Shown here: positions 1 through 7,907 of the stretch, in pieces
How the letters are laid out: each line of letters starts with the position of its first letter
Position numbering within the stretch: position 1 is the first letter of the stretch
Assembly (NCBI RefSeq): GCF_022549775.1
Contig: NZ_JAKZGP010000011.1
Location: forward strand, 1 to 64,000
DNA length: 64,000 nucleotides
DNA from: Belliella filtrata
Lineage (GTDB): Bacteria; Bacteroidota; Bacteroidia; Cytophagales; Cyclobacteriaceae
Direction of reading: 5' to 3'
The notes under the pieces: model-generated
Told to the model about the DNA's origin: nothing
Database searches by the model: none
Seen by the model: only the letters and a program-made list of their open reading frames with translations
Position numbers and translations under genes: made by a program

Positions 1-20
1 ATATAGATTATGAAGAAAAA

Positions 21-53
21 AGAAAGGCCCTGCCAGAAATAACAGGACCTTTT
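21..53. terminator. possible imperfect terminator hairpin
   Basis: Arms at 23-32 and 43-52 pair over about ten positions with one C/A mismatch around a ten-base loop. An A-rich flank lies on the left and a short T run on the right, so it could work in either direction. The gene it would serve lies left of the window. From here to 268 I see no gene and no convincing promoter. Confidence 0.35.
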
Positions 54-268
54 GAATCTAGCTTAAGCTGATTTACAAATCAAAGGTAAAAAATTTAGAT
101 TTTATTTGAAATTTAACACAGAATCTTTCAGGTTTGATTGTCAATGAGTTATTGGGAATGTTCCATTGAAACCTAGATGATTTATTGTTTCTATAAATCA
201 ACCAATTGACAATATTCTATTGTGGATTTTAGATGATAAACAAAAATTAACCAAAACTATTTAAACCT

Positions 269-1321
269 ATGAAAACAATAAAAGGGCCAGCGGTATTTCT
301 GGCACAATTTGTAGATGATCAAGCACCTTTTAATAACCTGAAGAGTATCTGTGAATGGATGGCTTCTGTAGGTTACTATGGCGTACAAATCCCTTCTTGG
401 GATGGTCGATTGATAGACCTTCAGAAAGCTGCGGAAAGCCAAACTTATGCAGATGAAATCAAAGGTATTGTGAATGAGGCTGGATTAGAGATTACGGAAC
501 TTTCCACCCATCTTCAAGGGCAGTTGGTAGCTGTTCATCCTGCATACAATGAGTTATTTGATGGTTTCGCTCCTTCTGATTTGGCTGGAGACCTAAAAGG
601 AAAAACGGCTTGGGCGACACAGCAGCTTAAATATGCAGCAAAGGCATCGAAAAACTTAGGGCTTACAGCACATGCTACTTTTTCTGGTGCCTTGATGTGG
701 CATACCGTTTACCCTTGGCCTCAAAGACCAGCAGGACTTGTAGATACAGGTTTTGGGGAATTGGCCAAAAGATGGCTACCAATCTTGGATGTATTTGAGG
801 AAAATGGGGTAGATGTATGCTATGAGTTACACCCAGGAGAAGATCTTCATGATGGTATTACCTTCGAGATGTTCTTAGAAAAGGTAAATAATCATAAGAG
901 GGCCAATATTTTATATGATCCAAGCCACTTTGTTTTACAGTGTTTAGACTATCTGCAATTCATTGATTTTTATCATGAAAGAATCAAGATGTTTCATGTC
1001 AAAGATGCAGAGTTTAACCCTACAGGTAAGCAAGGTGTATATGGAGGGTATCAAGGTTGGGTAGAGCGTGCAGGAAGATTCCGCTCATTAGGAGATGGTC
1101 AAGTTGATTTTAATGGTATCTTTAGCAAACTTTCTCAATATGATTTCGATGGATGGGCAGTACTGGAGTGGGAATGTGCAATCAAGCATCCTGAGCAAGG
1201 AGCTATAGAGGGAGCACAGTTTATTTCAGATCACATCATAAGGGTGACAGAGAAGGCGTTTGATGATTTTGCGGGCAGAGGAGCCGATGAAGCTTTCAAT
1301 AAAAAGATTTTAGGAATTTAA
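269..1321 (+). CDS. sugar phosphate isomerase/epimerase-like TIM-barrel protein
   Basis: A 350-residue soluble protein with no signal peptide, of the xylose-isomerase-like TIM-barrel superfamily. Metal-site style motifs are visible: an ELHPGE stretch, YDPSHF, HVKDAEF and a late WECA segment where the last metal-binding Glu usually sits. Members isomerise or epimerise sugars or inositols using a divalent metal; the substrate cannot be told from sequence. It is followed after 32 bases by a lipoprotein cytochrome c and a DUF1080 protein, a combination that suggests handling of oxidised (keto) sugars. The ATG at 269 gives the full-length barrel. Family call is firm, the reaction is inference. Confidence 0.85.
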   Translation: MKTIKGPAVFLAQFVDDQAPFNNLKSICEWMASVGYYGVQIPSWDGRLIDLQKAAESQTYADEIKGIVNEAGLEITELSTHLQGQLVAVHPAYNELFDGFAPSDLAGDLKGKTAWATQQLKYAAKASKNLGLTAHATFSGALMWHTVYPWPQRPAGLVDTGFGELAKRWLPILDVFEENGVDVCYELHPGEDLHDGITFEMFLEKVNNHKRANILYDPSHFVLQCLDYLQFIDFYHERIKMFHVKDAEFNPTGKQGVYGGYQGWVERAGRFRSLGDGQVDFNGIFSKLSQYDFDGWAVLEWECAIKHPEQGAIEGAQFISDHIIRVTEKAFDDFAGRGADEAFNKKILGI

Positions 1322-1353
1322 ATTAACCATACCTTAATAATAGTAAATACATA

Positions 1354-1779
1354 ATGAATTCAAGAAAAACACTTTCCCTAGGACTTGTAGCGCTTACTAC
1401 CCTTGCTTTTGCATGTGGTGGAGGTAGTCAAGAGTCAACACAATCGGCCGACAGTGCCAATTCAGCTTCAGTACAAGAGGCAAATATCAGCTTAGAAGAC
1501 AAGTACAAAGATGATCCGGTATTTATCACTGGCTCGGCTAAAGCTAAAGAGGCCGGCTGTACTGCATGTCATATGATAGAACGAAAAGTAGTAGGACCTT
1601 CCTATGCAGATGTAGCAGCAAAATACGAGAATACGCCCGAGAATGTTTCCTTGCTTGCCGACCATGTTATAGATGGTAATGTTGGGAACTGGGGAGAAAT
1701 TCAAATGCCTTCACATCCTCATTTGGAAAGAGCAGATGTAGAAGATATGATCAAATATATTTTACTACTTAAAAAATAA
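1354..1779 (+). CDS. lipoprotein cytochrome c, single heme
   Basis: A 141-residue class I cytochrome c. The N-terminus is a lipoprotein signal with a lipobox ending at Cys21, followed by a Ser/Gln/Ala-rich linker. The heme motif CTACH is at residues 69-73, and a Met in the IQMPSHPHL stretch is the likely sixth ligand. It would sit on the periplasmic face of a membrane and carry single electrons. It lies between a sugar isomerase-like gene and a DUF1080 gene, five bases from the latter, so it is probably the electron acceptor of a sugar dehydrogenase encoded elsewhere or just outside the window. That partner is inference. Confidence 0.88.
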   Translation: MNSRKTLSLGLVALTTLAFACGGGSQESTQSADSANSASVQEANISLEDKYKDDPVFITGSAKAKEAGCTACHMIERKVVGPSYADVAAKYENTPENVSLLADHVIDGNVGNWGEIQMPSHPHLERADVEDMIKYILLLKK

Positions 1780-1784
1780 TACTG

Positions 1785-2522
1785 ATGAAAAAACCAATGT
1801 TTGCAGCGATGTTTGCAGCCTCGATAGCATTTTCATGCGGAGGAACTCAAGAAGTAAGAGAAGTTACGATACAAGCGGAAGAAATCGAAGTAGAACCAGA
1901 ATGGACTAGTTTGTTTGACGGAGAATCATTCGATGGCTGGAAAAAATATGGAGGCGGTGAAGTTGGAAAAGCTTGGAAAGTTCAAAATGGTACTATATAT
2001 CTAGATGCAACAAACAAAGCTGACTGGCAAACTGGAGACGGAGGTGACATAGTAACTGAAGAAGAGTTCGAAAACTTCCATTTGAAATTAGAGTGGAAAA
2101 TAGCAGAAAACGGCAATAGTGGCATTATCTTTTTTGTGCATGAGTCTGATGAGTACAGTTATCCATGGAACACTGGTATGGAAATGCAAGTACTAGATAA
2201 TGATGGTCACCCTGATGCGAAAATCACCACCCACAGAGCTGGAGATTTGTACGATTTGATTGAGTCCTCAGAAGAGACAGTGAAGGAAGTAGGTGAATGG
2301 AATCTTGCAGAAATCATTGCTGACAATGGGCATTTGGAATTGCATCTGAATGGGGTGAAAGTAGTAGAGACTACCATGTGGACACCAGAGTGGGAAGAGC
2401 TGATAGCAGGAAGTAAGTTCAAAAATATGCCTGGTTTTGGTACTTTCAAAAAGGGTAAAATAGCGCTCCAGGATCATGGAGATGAAGTGTGGTTCAGGAA
2501 TATTGAAATCAAAAAACTGTAA
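1785..2522 (+). CDS. DUF1080 family lipoprotein (3-keto-disaccharide hydrolase-like)
   Basis: A 245-residue exported lipoprotein, lipobox Cys at residue 18. The mature part has the usual DUF1080 opening (SLFDGESFDGWK) and the central GNSGIIFF and MEMQVLDND stretches of this concanavalin-like beta-sandwich fold. Some family members hydrolyse 3-keto-glycosides, others are binding modules; the activity here is not proven by sequence. It closes a three-gene run with the isomerase-like protein and cytochrome c, and a hairpin terminator follows. Confidence 0.88.
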   Translation: MKKPMFAAMFAASIAFSCGGTQEVREVTIQAEEIEVEPEWTSLFDGESFDGWKKYGGGEVGKAWKVQNGTIYLDATNKADWQTGDGGDIVTEEEFENFHLKLEWKIAENGNSGIIFFVHESDEYSYPWNTGMEMQVLDNDGHPDAKITTHRAGDLYDLIESSEETVKEVGEWNLAEIIADNGHLELHLNGVKVVETTMWTPEWEELIAGSKFKNMPGFGTFKKGKIALQDHGDEVWFRNIEIKKL

Positions 2523-2558
2523 GTTTTTCTAAGCTTTAATAGAAACCCTTGTTTCAAT

Positions 2559-2590
2559 AAAAAACCGAGTGATTGCCACTCGGTTTTTTT
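2559..2590. terminator. bidirectional terminator between convergent genes
   Basis: Stem CCGAGTG/CACTCGG with a five-base loop (72-76 of this block, i.e. 2572-2576), flanked by six A on the left and seven T on the right, so it has a U tract in both directions. It ends the DUF1080 transcript on the plus strand and overlaps the stop codon of the acyltransferase on the minus strand. Confidence 0.9.
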
Positions 2591-3317
2591 ATTCGTGTGT
2601 CAAAATCATAGCCTCTAGCCTATTGAAACATTTTTCTGCTAGTCCAATGACATCTTGATTGGTTTGGAAAGAAGTTGGGTCTATTGCATTTGAGAAGTAG
2701 ATGTTGATCACCCCAGGTTTTAGCAGAATTGATCCTCTCTTCATTACTTTGTCAGCTCCAATGATTGCCATGGGCATGATGTGGATACCTGTTTCTATTG
2801 CAATTCGAAAAGCACCTTTTTGAAAAGGAAGAAGTGCATGGCTGCTATTATTCCTTGTCCCTTCGGGTGCCACTACTATTGAAATTCCTGTTTGCAATAT
2901 TTCTAATAAGGCTTTCACGGATTTTTTCCTAGATAAAGCATCTTTTCTATCTACCCAAACAGCCAGTCGAGAGGCTATTATGCCAAAAATTGGGATGCGA
3001 GATAATTCCTTTTTGCCAATTGCTTTTACTTCTTGACTTATGGCCATAGGGATTACCGGAGCATCTATGAATGAGCGATGATTGAAGATGTAAATGTATG
3101 GCTGATTTATGTTGATATGTTCCTTGCCATGGATTCGGTATCGAATTCCTACCAGAGTAGACCATGTTCTGATCCATATTCTGATAGCGATAAAGGCTAT
3201 CTTGCCTCCCTTAGGAGATAATGCATAAGGAATCACCACAAACCAACCTAATGTCAGCATGAATAAGGTAAATAATAAAGCTGCATATACTGTATAAACC
3301 CATTGAATGATTTTCAT
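2589..3317 (-). CDS. plsC: 1-acylglycerol-3-phosphate acyltransferase (PlsC family)
   Basis: A 242-residue membrane-associated acyltransferase. A hydrophobic segment at about residues 5-30 anchors it. The catalytic HX4D motif is H80-D85 (HRSFID) and the substrate-binding PEGTR motif is at 151-155. The family acylates the sn-2 position of lysophosphatidic acid to give phosphatidic acid for phospholipids; related enzymes acylate other lipids such as ornithine lipids. I chose the ATG at 3317 because the reading frame upstream of it adds 29 residues without family features and runs into a hairpin. It stands alone, convergent with the preceding gene and divergent from rpsA. Confidence 0.85.
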   Translation of the reverse strand: MKIIQWVYTVYAALLFTLFMLTLGWFVVIPYALSPKGGKIAFIAIRIWIRTWSTLVGIRYRIHGKEHININQPYIYIFNHRSFIDAPVIPMAISQEVKAIGKKELSRIPIFGIIASRLAVWVDRKDALSRKKSVKALLEILQTGISIVVAPEGTRNNSSHALLPFQKGAFRIAIETGIHIMPMAIIGADKVMKRGSILLKPGVINIYFSNAIDPTSFQTNQDVIGLAEKCFNRLEAMILTHE

Positions 3318-3384
3318 AGCTCGGTTGCTTTTACTATTTTTGTACAATTTTAAACAATTTACTAACTCTTTGCTTGCAAAACTG

Positions 3385-3417
3385 ACCCTTGAGAGCGTTC
3401 TCAAGGGTTTTATTTTT
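3385..3417 (+). terminator. strong terminator hairpin upstream of rpsA
   Basis: A perfect ten-base stem (3385-3394 with 3399-3408) around a GCGT loop, followed by TTTATTTTT on the plus strand. No plus-strand gene precedes it, so it may end a short RNA starting near 3340 or a transcript antisense to plsC. The minus direction lacks a T run. Confidence 0.7.
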
Positions 3418-3418
3418 A

Positions 3419-3444
3419 AAATCCACTTCAGTGAAGCTGGATTT
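3419..3444 (+). other. hairpin upstream of the rpsA promoter
   Basis: AAATCCA-CTTC pairs with GAAG-TGGATTT around an AGT loop with a single bulged C. It sits just after the terminator hairpin and before the putative rpsA promoter. Role unknown; no T run follows, so it is not a terminator. Confidence 0.45.
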
Positions 3445-3483
3445 ACAAGGTTGGGTAAATGCCAAAACTTTTTCTACACAATA

Positions 3484-3513
3484 TTTTCAATTGATTAAAA
3501 ATCACTACCTTTG
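3484..3513 (+). promoter_or_regulatory. predicted rpsA promoter
   Basis: TACCTTTG at 3506-3513 matches the Bacteroidota -7 element TAnnTTTG exactly; the -33 side is only a T-rich stretch (TTTT, 18 bases upstream). Transcription would begin near 3519 and give an rpsA leader of about 108 bases. Confidence 0.5.
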
Positions 3514-3626
3514 CAATCCGTTCGGTCGGACGGGGTTTCTGGTGTTGATAATCAGGGACTTTTCTAAAACTAAAAACCTCAACCCGATGATCCTAGGGTT
3601 GTTGAAAATCAGGATTATTTTATAAT

Positions 3627-5396
3627 ATGTCTAATCAAAAAGATTTTAACTGGGACGATTTCGGGACCAAAGGTTTTGGTGAAGGTTATTCCAAAGACAA
3701 AAGAGCCGAAATGGAAGCTCTTTATGCTGGAACTTTGAATGAGATCACAGAGAAAGAAGTTATCAAAGGTACTGTAGTAGGTATCAATGATAAAGATGTG
3801 ATCATCAACATTGGTTTCAAATCTGATGGTTTGGTTCCAAGAACAGAATTCAGAGACCTACCAGATCTAAAGATCGGTGACGAAGTAGAATTGTTCATTG
3901 AAGAGCAAGAGAATGCTTTGGGTCAGCTTGTACTTTCTAGAAAGAAAGCAAGAATGGTACGTGCATGGAGCGATATTGAAGATGCGCTTGAGCATGACAA
4001 TGTGATCGAAGGTCTTGTGAAGAGAAGAACTAAGGGTGGTTTGATCGTAGATATCTACGGTGTAGAAGCCTTCTTGCCAGGTTCTCAAATCGATGTGAAG
4101 CCTATTAGAGATTTCGATATCTATGTAGGTAAGAAAATGGAAGTGAAAGTGGTGAAAATCAACCACACTAATGATAACGTAGTAGTATCTCATAAAGTAT
4201 TGATCGAGAAAGATCTTGAGAAGCAAAAAGCTGAGATCTTGAACAACCTTGAGAAAGGTCAAGTACTAGAAGGTGTGATCAAAAACATGACTAATTTCGG
4301 TGTGTTCATCGATTTGGGTGGTGTTGATGGTTTACTTCACATTACTGACATCTCTTGGGGTAGAATCAATCACCCAGAAGAAGTTCTTAACCTTGATGAC
4401 AAAGTTCAGATCGTTGTTCTTGACTTTGATGATGATAAGAAGAGAATCTCGTTGGGTATGAAGCAGCTTACTGCTCATCCTTGGGATGCACTTTCTGCTG
4501 ACCTTGAAGTAGGTTCTAGAGTGAAAGGTAAGATTGTAAACGTAGCTGACTACGGTGCATTCCTTGAGCTTGCTCCAGGTGTAGAAGGTTTGATTCACGT
4601 ATCTGAAATGAGCTGGTCTCAGCACTTGAGAAACCCTGCTGACTTCGTAAAAGTAGGTGATGAAATCGAGGCTGTAGTATTGACGCTTGACAAAGAAGAA
4701 AGAAAAATGTCTCTTGGCATCAAGCAGTTGACTGAAGATCCTTGGACTAAAGGTGACATGGCTGCTAAATATGCAGTAGGTACTAAGCACACTGGTGTGG
4801 TAAGAAACTTGACTAACTTTGGTCTATTCCTTGAATTGGAAGAGGGTATCGATGGTTTAGTTCACGTATCTGACCTTTCTTGGACTAAGAAAATCAAGCA
4901 CCCTTCTGAATTTGTGAAAGTAGGAGATGAACTAGAAGTAGCTGTTCTTGAGCTTGATGTTGACAACAGAAGATTGGCTCTTGGTCACAAGCAATTAGAA
5001 GAGAATCCTTGGGATACTTTTGAAAATGTATTCCCAGTAGGATCTGATCATAAGTGTACTGTAGTATCTAAAAATGATAAAGGTGCAGTACTTGAACTTC
5101 CTTATGGCTTGGAAGGATTCGCAACTACTAAGAACCTAGAGAAAGCTGACGGTACTTCTGTGGAGGTAGGTGAGTCTATCGAGTTTAAAGTAACTGAATT
5201 CTCTAAGGATGACAAGAGAATCGTTCTTTCTCACACAGCTACTTTCAGAGAAGAAGCTAAGCCAGCGGCTGCTCCTAAGAAAGCTAAGAAGAAAGAAGAT
5301 GCTCCTGCATCATCTGCACCAGCTGAAAAGTCTACCCTTGGTGACTTAGATGCTTTGGCAGAGTTGAAAGAGAAAATGGAAGGCGGAAAGAAATAA
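3627..5396 (+). CDS. rpsA: 30S ribosomal protein S1
   Basis: A 589-residue cytoplasmic protein built of about six S1/OB-fold RNA-binding repeats, seen as recurring segments such as GVVRNLTNFGLFLEL, GLLHITDISW and GLIHVSEMSW spaced about 85 residues apart. The C-terminus (from about 550) is a low-complexity Lys/Ala/Pro-rich tail. S1 binds mRNA on the small ribosomal subunit and helps initiation. That matters here because I see no Shine-Dalgarno sequences in this genome. It is a single-gene unit with its own leader and terminator. Length is near the family norm of 550-600. Confidence 0.97.
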   Translation: MSNQKDFNWDDFGTKGFGEGYSKDKRAEMEALYAGTLNEITEKEVIKGTVVGINDKDVIINIGFKSDGLVPRTEFRDLPDLKIGDEVELFIEEQENALGQLVLSRKKARMVRAWSDIEDALEHDNVIEGLVKRRTKGGLIVDIYGVEAFLPGSQIDVKPIRDFDIYVGKKMEVKVVKINHTNDNVVVSHKVLIEKDLEKQKAEILNNLEKGQVLEGVIKNMTNFGVFIDLGGVDGLLHITDISWGRINHPEEVLNLDDKVQIVVLDFDDDKKRISLGMKQLTAHPWDALSADLEVGSRVKGKIVNVADYGAFLELAPGVEGLIHVSEMSWSQHLRNPADFVKVGDEIEAVVLTLDKEERKMSLGIKQLTEDPWTKGDMAAKYAVGTKHTGVVRNLTNFGLFLELEEGIDGLVHVSDLSWTKKIKHPSEFVKVGDELEVAVLELDVDNRRLALGHKQLEENPWDTFENVFPVGSDHKCTVVSKNDKGAVLELPYGLEGFATTKNLEKADGTSVEVGESIEFKVTEFSKDDKRIVLSHTATFREEAKPAAAPKKAKKKEDAPASSAPAEKSTLGDLDALAELKEKMEGGKK

Positions 5397-5444
5397 TCTC
5401 TTGAAGCAATATACAAGAACCAAGATGGTTCAAAACTAAATACA

Positions 5445-5478
5445 AAAGTGGTTGTCGAAAGACAGCCACTTTTTTTTT
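5445..5478 (+). terminator. rpsA terminator
   Basis: Twelve-base stem (5445-5456 with 5461-5472) with one G-T wobble, a GAAA tetraloop, and a run of nine T from the stem end. It lies about 50 bases after the rpsA stop codon. Confidence 0.92.
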
Positions 5479-5546
5479 GTCAATCAATCGTTTCTAAGCT
5501 CGGGTTATATGTTTTAATATTATAGTTAAAATTGTCACATTGCTGA

Positions 5547-6731
5547 ATGAAGAAAATATACGCCTACCTGCTAACAGCTTTTGTTTTAGTGTCTTGTTCT
5601 GAATCAAATGATGAAGATCTAGGTACATCTTTTGGCTATGAATTAATGATCGCAGATTCTTTAGATCTTCGTATACTGGGGAGTCCTACCCTAGCCAGCG
5701 TGAGTGAGGACGGAAATAAATTGGTGTTTTATGATTACTCTAATAAAGAATTTGTTTTTACTGACGATTCTGGTGAAGTGCTAAGTAAATTTTCTAAAAA
5801 AGGCGACACCCCTGATTCCTATGGGTTCCTTATGGAGTTTCCTGGGTTTATAGCTGATGATCAAGTGGCTGTTACAGGGATGAAGGGTATTTTTGTATAT
5901 GATTTGAATGGTGGATTGGTTAAGAAATTTTCTCACCCAGAATTGATGGGAGGAGCAGCTTTTATGAGTTTCCCAGGCAAAGGTATAGAGTCCACCACAA
6001 TAGATGGCTCGGTTTATTTACTTAGTAAATCTGTGCGGATAAGAGATACATATGCTGGTGAACAGGAATTTTATGATAAGTTCAAAGCTATAGAGCTTGT
6101 TGATTTAGAAATAGGTAGTTTTACGGACATTGTTCCCTTTGAGCGAGGGAGTAAGTTTTTGGATGGAAATGGGTATTATGAAAGTGATTATGCTCCAGCT
6201 TTTAAAGCCTACAATGGGAAGTTATACGTAGTGCTTGGCGGAGAGGCTAAGTTAAATGTGTACGCACTTAGTCCGGAGGGAGTAAGTTTAGATACAATTG
6301 TCGAATTACAAATTCCAGATTTTGGAGATTTGCCCATTACCTCTAGAGATGTTTTTACGCAGGGTTCAGTTGCTGTGAAAGCAAATACTCCAGCCATTAG
6401 AAATATTCATGTCTTAGACGAAAAGTTGGTGATCCATTATTTCGGTGGAATCGAAGAAGAAAAACTAAAGGACGCCAATGCTTTATGGGAAGCAGGTGAC
6501 AAGGAAGGTTTCGAGATTCAGTATAAAAAGGTATTGGAACAAGTAGTTCAGGGTGTGTTAATCCTAGATGCTAAGCGTCTGAATGTGTTTGACAATCTTA
6601 AGTTGCCCGAAGGTGTGAATCTGCGTGGATTTGCATCAGGTGGTGGGTTTTTATGGATGGAAAGGACTCCTGACCCAGATGATGAGGAAGAATTTTTGAG
6701 GATTTATAAGGTTAAAATTACCGCACAATGA
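5547..6731 (+). CDS. lipoprotein, six-bladed propeller-like (DUF4221-like)
   Basis: A 394-residue exported lipoprotein with a lipobox ending at Cys17 (AFVLVSC). The mature part is rich in short beta-strand repeats with Gly/Asp turns (for example YDYSNKEFVF, VYDLNGGLVKKF), as in the beta-propeller lipoproteins common in Cytophagales. Near its C-terminus it has HYFGGIEEE, which matches YYGGIDED of the next gene, so the two are paralogues. They overlap by four bases (ATGA) and are surely co-transcribed. No enzymatic motif is visible; function unknown. Family naming is from memory and moderate. Confidence 0.75.
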   Translation: MKKIYAYLLTAFVLVSCSESNDEDLGTSFGYELMIADSLDLRILGSPTLASVSEDGNKLVFYDYSNKEFVFTDDSGEVLSKFSKKGDTPDSYGFLMEFPGFIADDQVAVTGMKGIFVYDLNGGLVKKFSHPELMGGAAFMSFPGKGIESTTIDGSVYLLSKSVRIRDTYAGEQEFYDKFKAIELVDLEIGSFTDIVPFERGSKFLDGNGYYESDYAPAFKAYNGKLYVVLGGEAKLNVYALSPEGVSLDTIVELQIPDFGDLPITSRDVFTQGSVAVKANTPAIRNIHVLDEKLVIHYFGGIEEEKLKDANALWEAGDKEGFEIQYKKVLEQVVQGVLILDAKRLNVFDNLKLPEGVNLRGFASGGGFLWMERTPDPDDEEEFLRIYKVKITAQ

Positions 6732-7867
6732 GTAAGTTCTATCAAGTAGAGATATTATTTATATTAGGAGTTTTAATGATAGCTTGCTCAGAGCGGGTGA
6801 ATGATTCTCAAGTCAAGGTAGATTCTAATTTTTGGGAACTTGTGATTTTGGATTCCATTCAAGTGGATTACTTGGCTGATATTAGAGAAGGTACATTTTC
6901 AAATGGAATAGGCGTTATTAAGGATATTTCAAGAAGCACCTTGTTGAAGTTTGACTCGTTGGGAAAGGTATTAGTTAAGAAGGAGTTTCCTAAGGAAGGA
7001 CCTGGGACGGTTAGATGGCTAGAGACTCTACTTGAACATAATGGAGAATTCTTTGGAACTACATCATTTAAAAATATTTACCATTTTGATCAGGATCTAA
7101 CTTTAAAGGGAAGCTTGGACATGCCTTTTTTAGGTGAAGCTCGAGGAGGCTCATACAATCAAAATAATATAGTATTTTGGAAGGATAAATTACTTCTTTG
7201 GTATCCTGGGCGAAATGGTGTCAGCCCTTATAAAAATTATTTTTATAGAGACCATGCTCTTTTGGAGTTATATGATCTTAAGACTAAGTCCTCAAAACCA
7301 GTCGTAAAAACACCACTAACTTCTAAGTATAGTACTGATGACTTTTTTGGAAGACCATATCTCAATTTCACGATAGAAAATGATAGCTTATATTTAACAT
7401 TTTCCAATGAGCCAATTGTGCATGTGTATGTGATGGGGGATAGCATTAGTTGGGAAAGAAGTTTCGATATATTACCTTCTGATTTTAAATTATTGCCTGG
7501 AAAAAAAACACCTTATACGTATCAGGAAGAAATGAAAATGGAGGAAGCCCGGATTCATGGCATTTATTCTGATCAGCATAATATCATTGTCACTTATTAT
7601 GGAGGAATAGATGAAGACACTTTTACTAATCATGAGTTAAAGGAAAGAGGAAATTTTTCCCGCTACCCTGAATTCCTAAAGAATTATCTCAAAATCTACC
7701 ATTGCGAATATGGTTGGTCTAACGAGTTGGTAATTCCTTCAAAAGTGAAAACAATTCTGAATATAGAATCAGTAGACAAAGTTTTCTTTGCTCTTAGAAA
7801 TGATGATTTTCTCGGTGAAGAGCAGGATTATACCACTTTTTATAAGATTCAATTGGTCAGAAAGTAA
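6728..7867 (+). CDS. lipoprotein, paralogue of preceding gene (DUF4221-like)
   Basis: A 379-residue lipoprotein with lipobox Cys at residue 20 (VLMIAC). The layout matches the upstream paralogue: about 40 residues of linker, beta-rich repeats, a shared YYGGIDED motif near residue 290 and a final YKIQLV strand. Translation starts inside the stop of the first gene (ATGA). The next gene is convergent and I see no good terminator in the 40-base gap. Function unknown; the pair may be subunits of one surface or periplasmic complex. Confidence 0.75.
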   Translation: MSKFYQVEILFILGVLMIACSERVNDSQVKVDSNFWELVILDSIQVDYLADIREGTFSNGIGVIKDISRSTLLKFDSLGKVLVKKEFPKEGPGTVRWLETLLEHNGEFFGTTSFKNIYHFDQDLTLKGSLDMPFLGEARGGSYNQNNIVFWKDKLLLWYPGRNGVSPYKNYFYRDHALLELYDLKTKSSKPVVKTPLTSKYSTDDFFGRPYLNFTIENDSLYLTFSNEPIVHVYVMGDSISWERSFDILPSDFKLLPGKKTPYTYQEEMKMEEARIHGIYSDQHNIIVTYYGGIDEDTFTNHELKERGNFSRYPEFLKNYLKIYHCEYGWSNELVIPSKVKTILNIESVDKVFFALRNDDFLGEEQDYTTFYKIQLVRK

Positions 7868-7907
7868 ATTGAGCGGTCTTAAGTCGGTCCTAAACTTTGA
7901 AAGATTT

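Noticed and set aside
3318-3404. N-terminal extension of PlsC
   Set aside because: It would add 29 residues with no family match and run through the terminator hairpin; the ATG at 3317 begins the usual hydrophobic N-terminus.
3867-4790. Long minus-strand open frames opposite rpsA (131 and 152 residues)
   Set aside because: They lie wholly inside the S1 gene, have Tyr/Phe/Ser-rich composition typical of antisense frames and no family motif.
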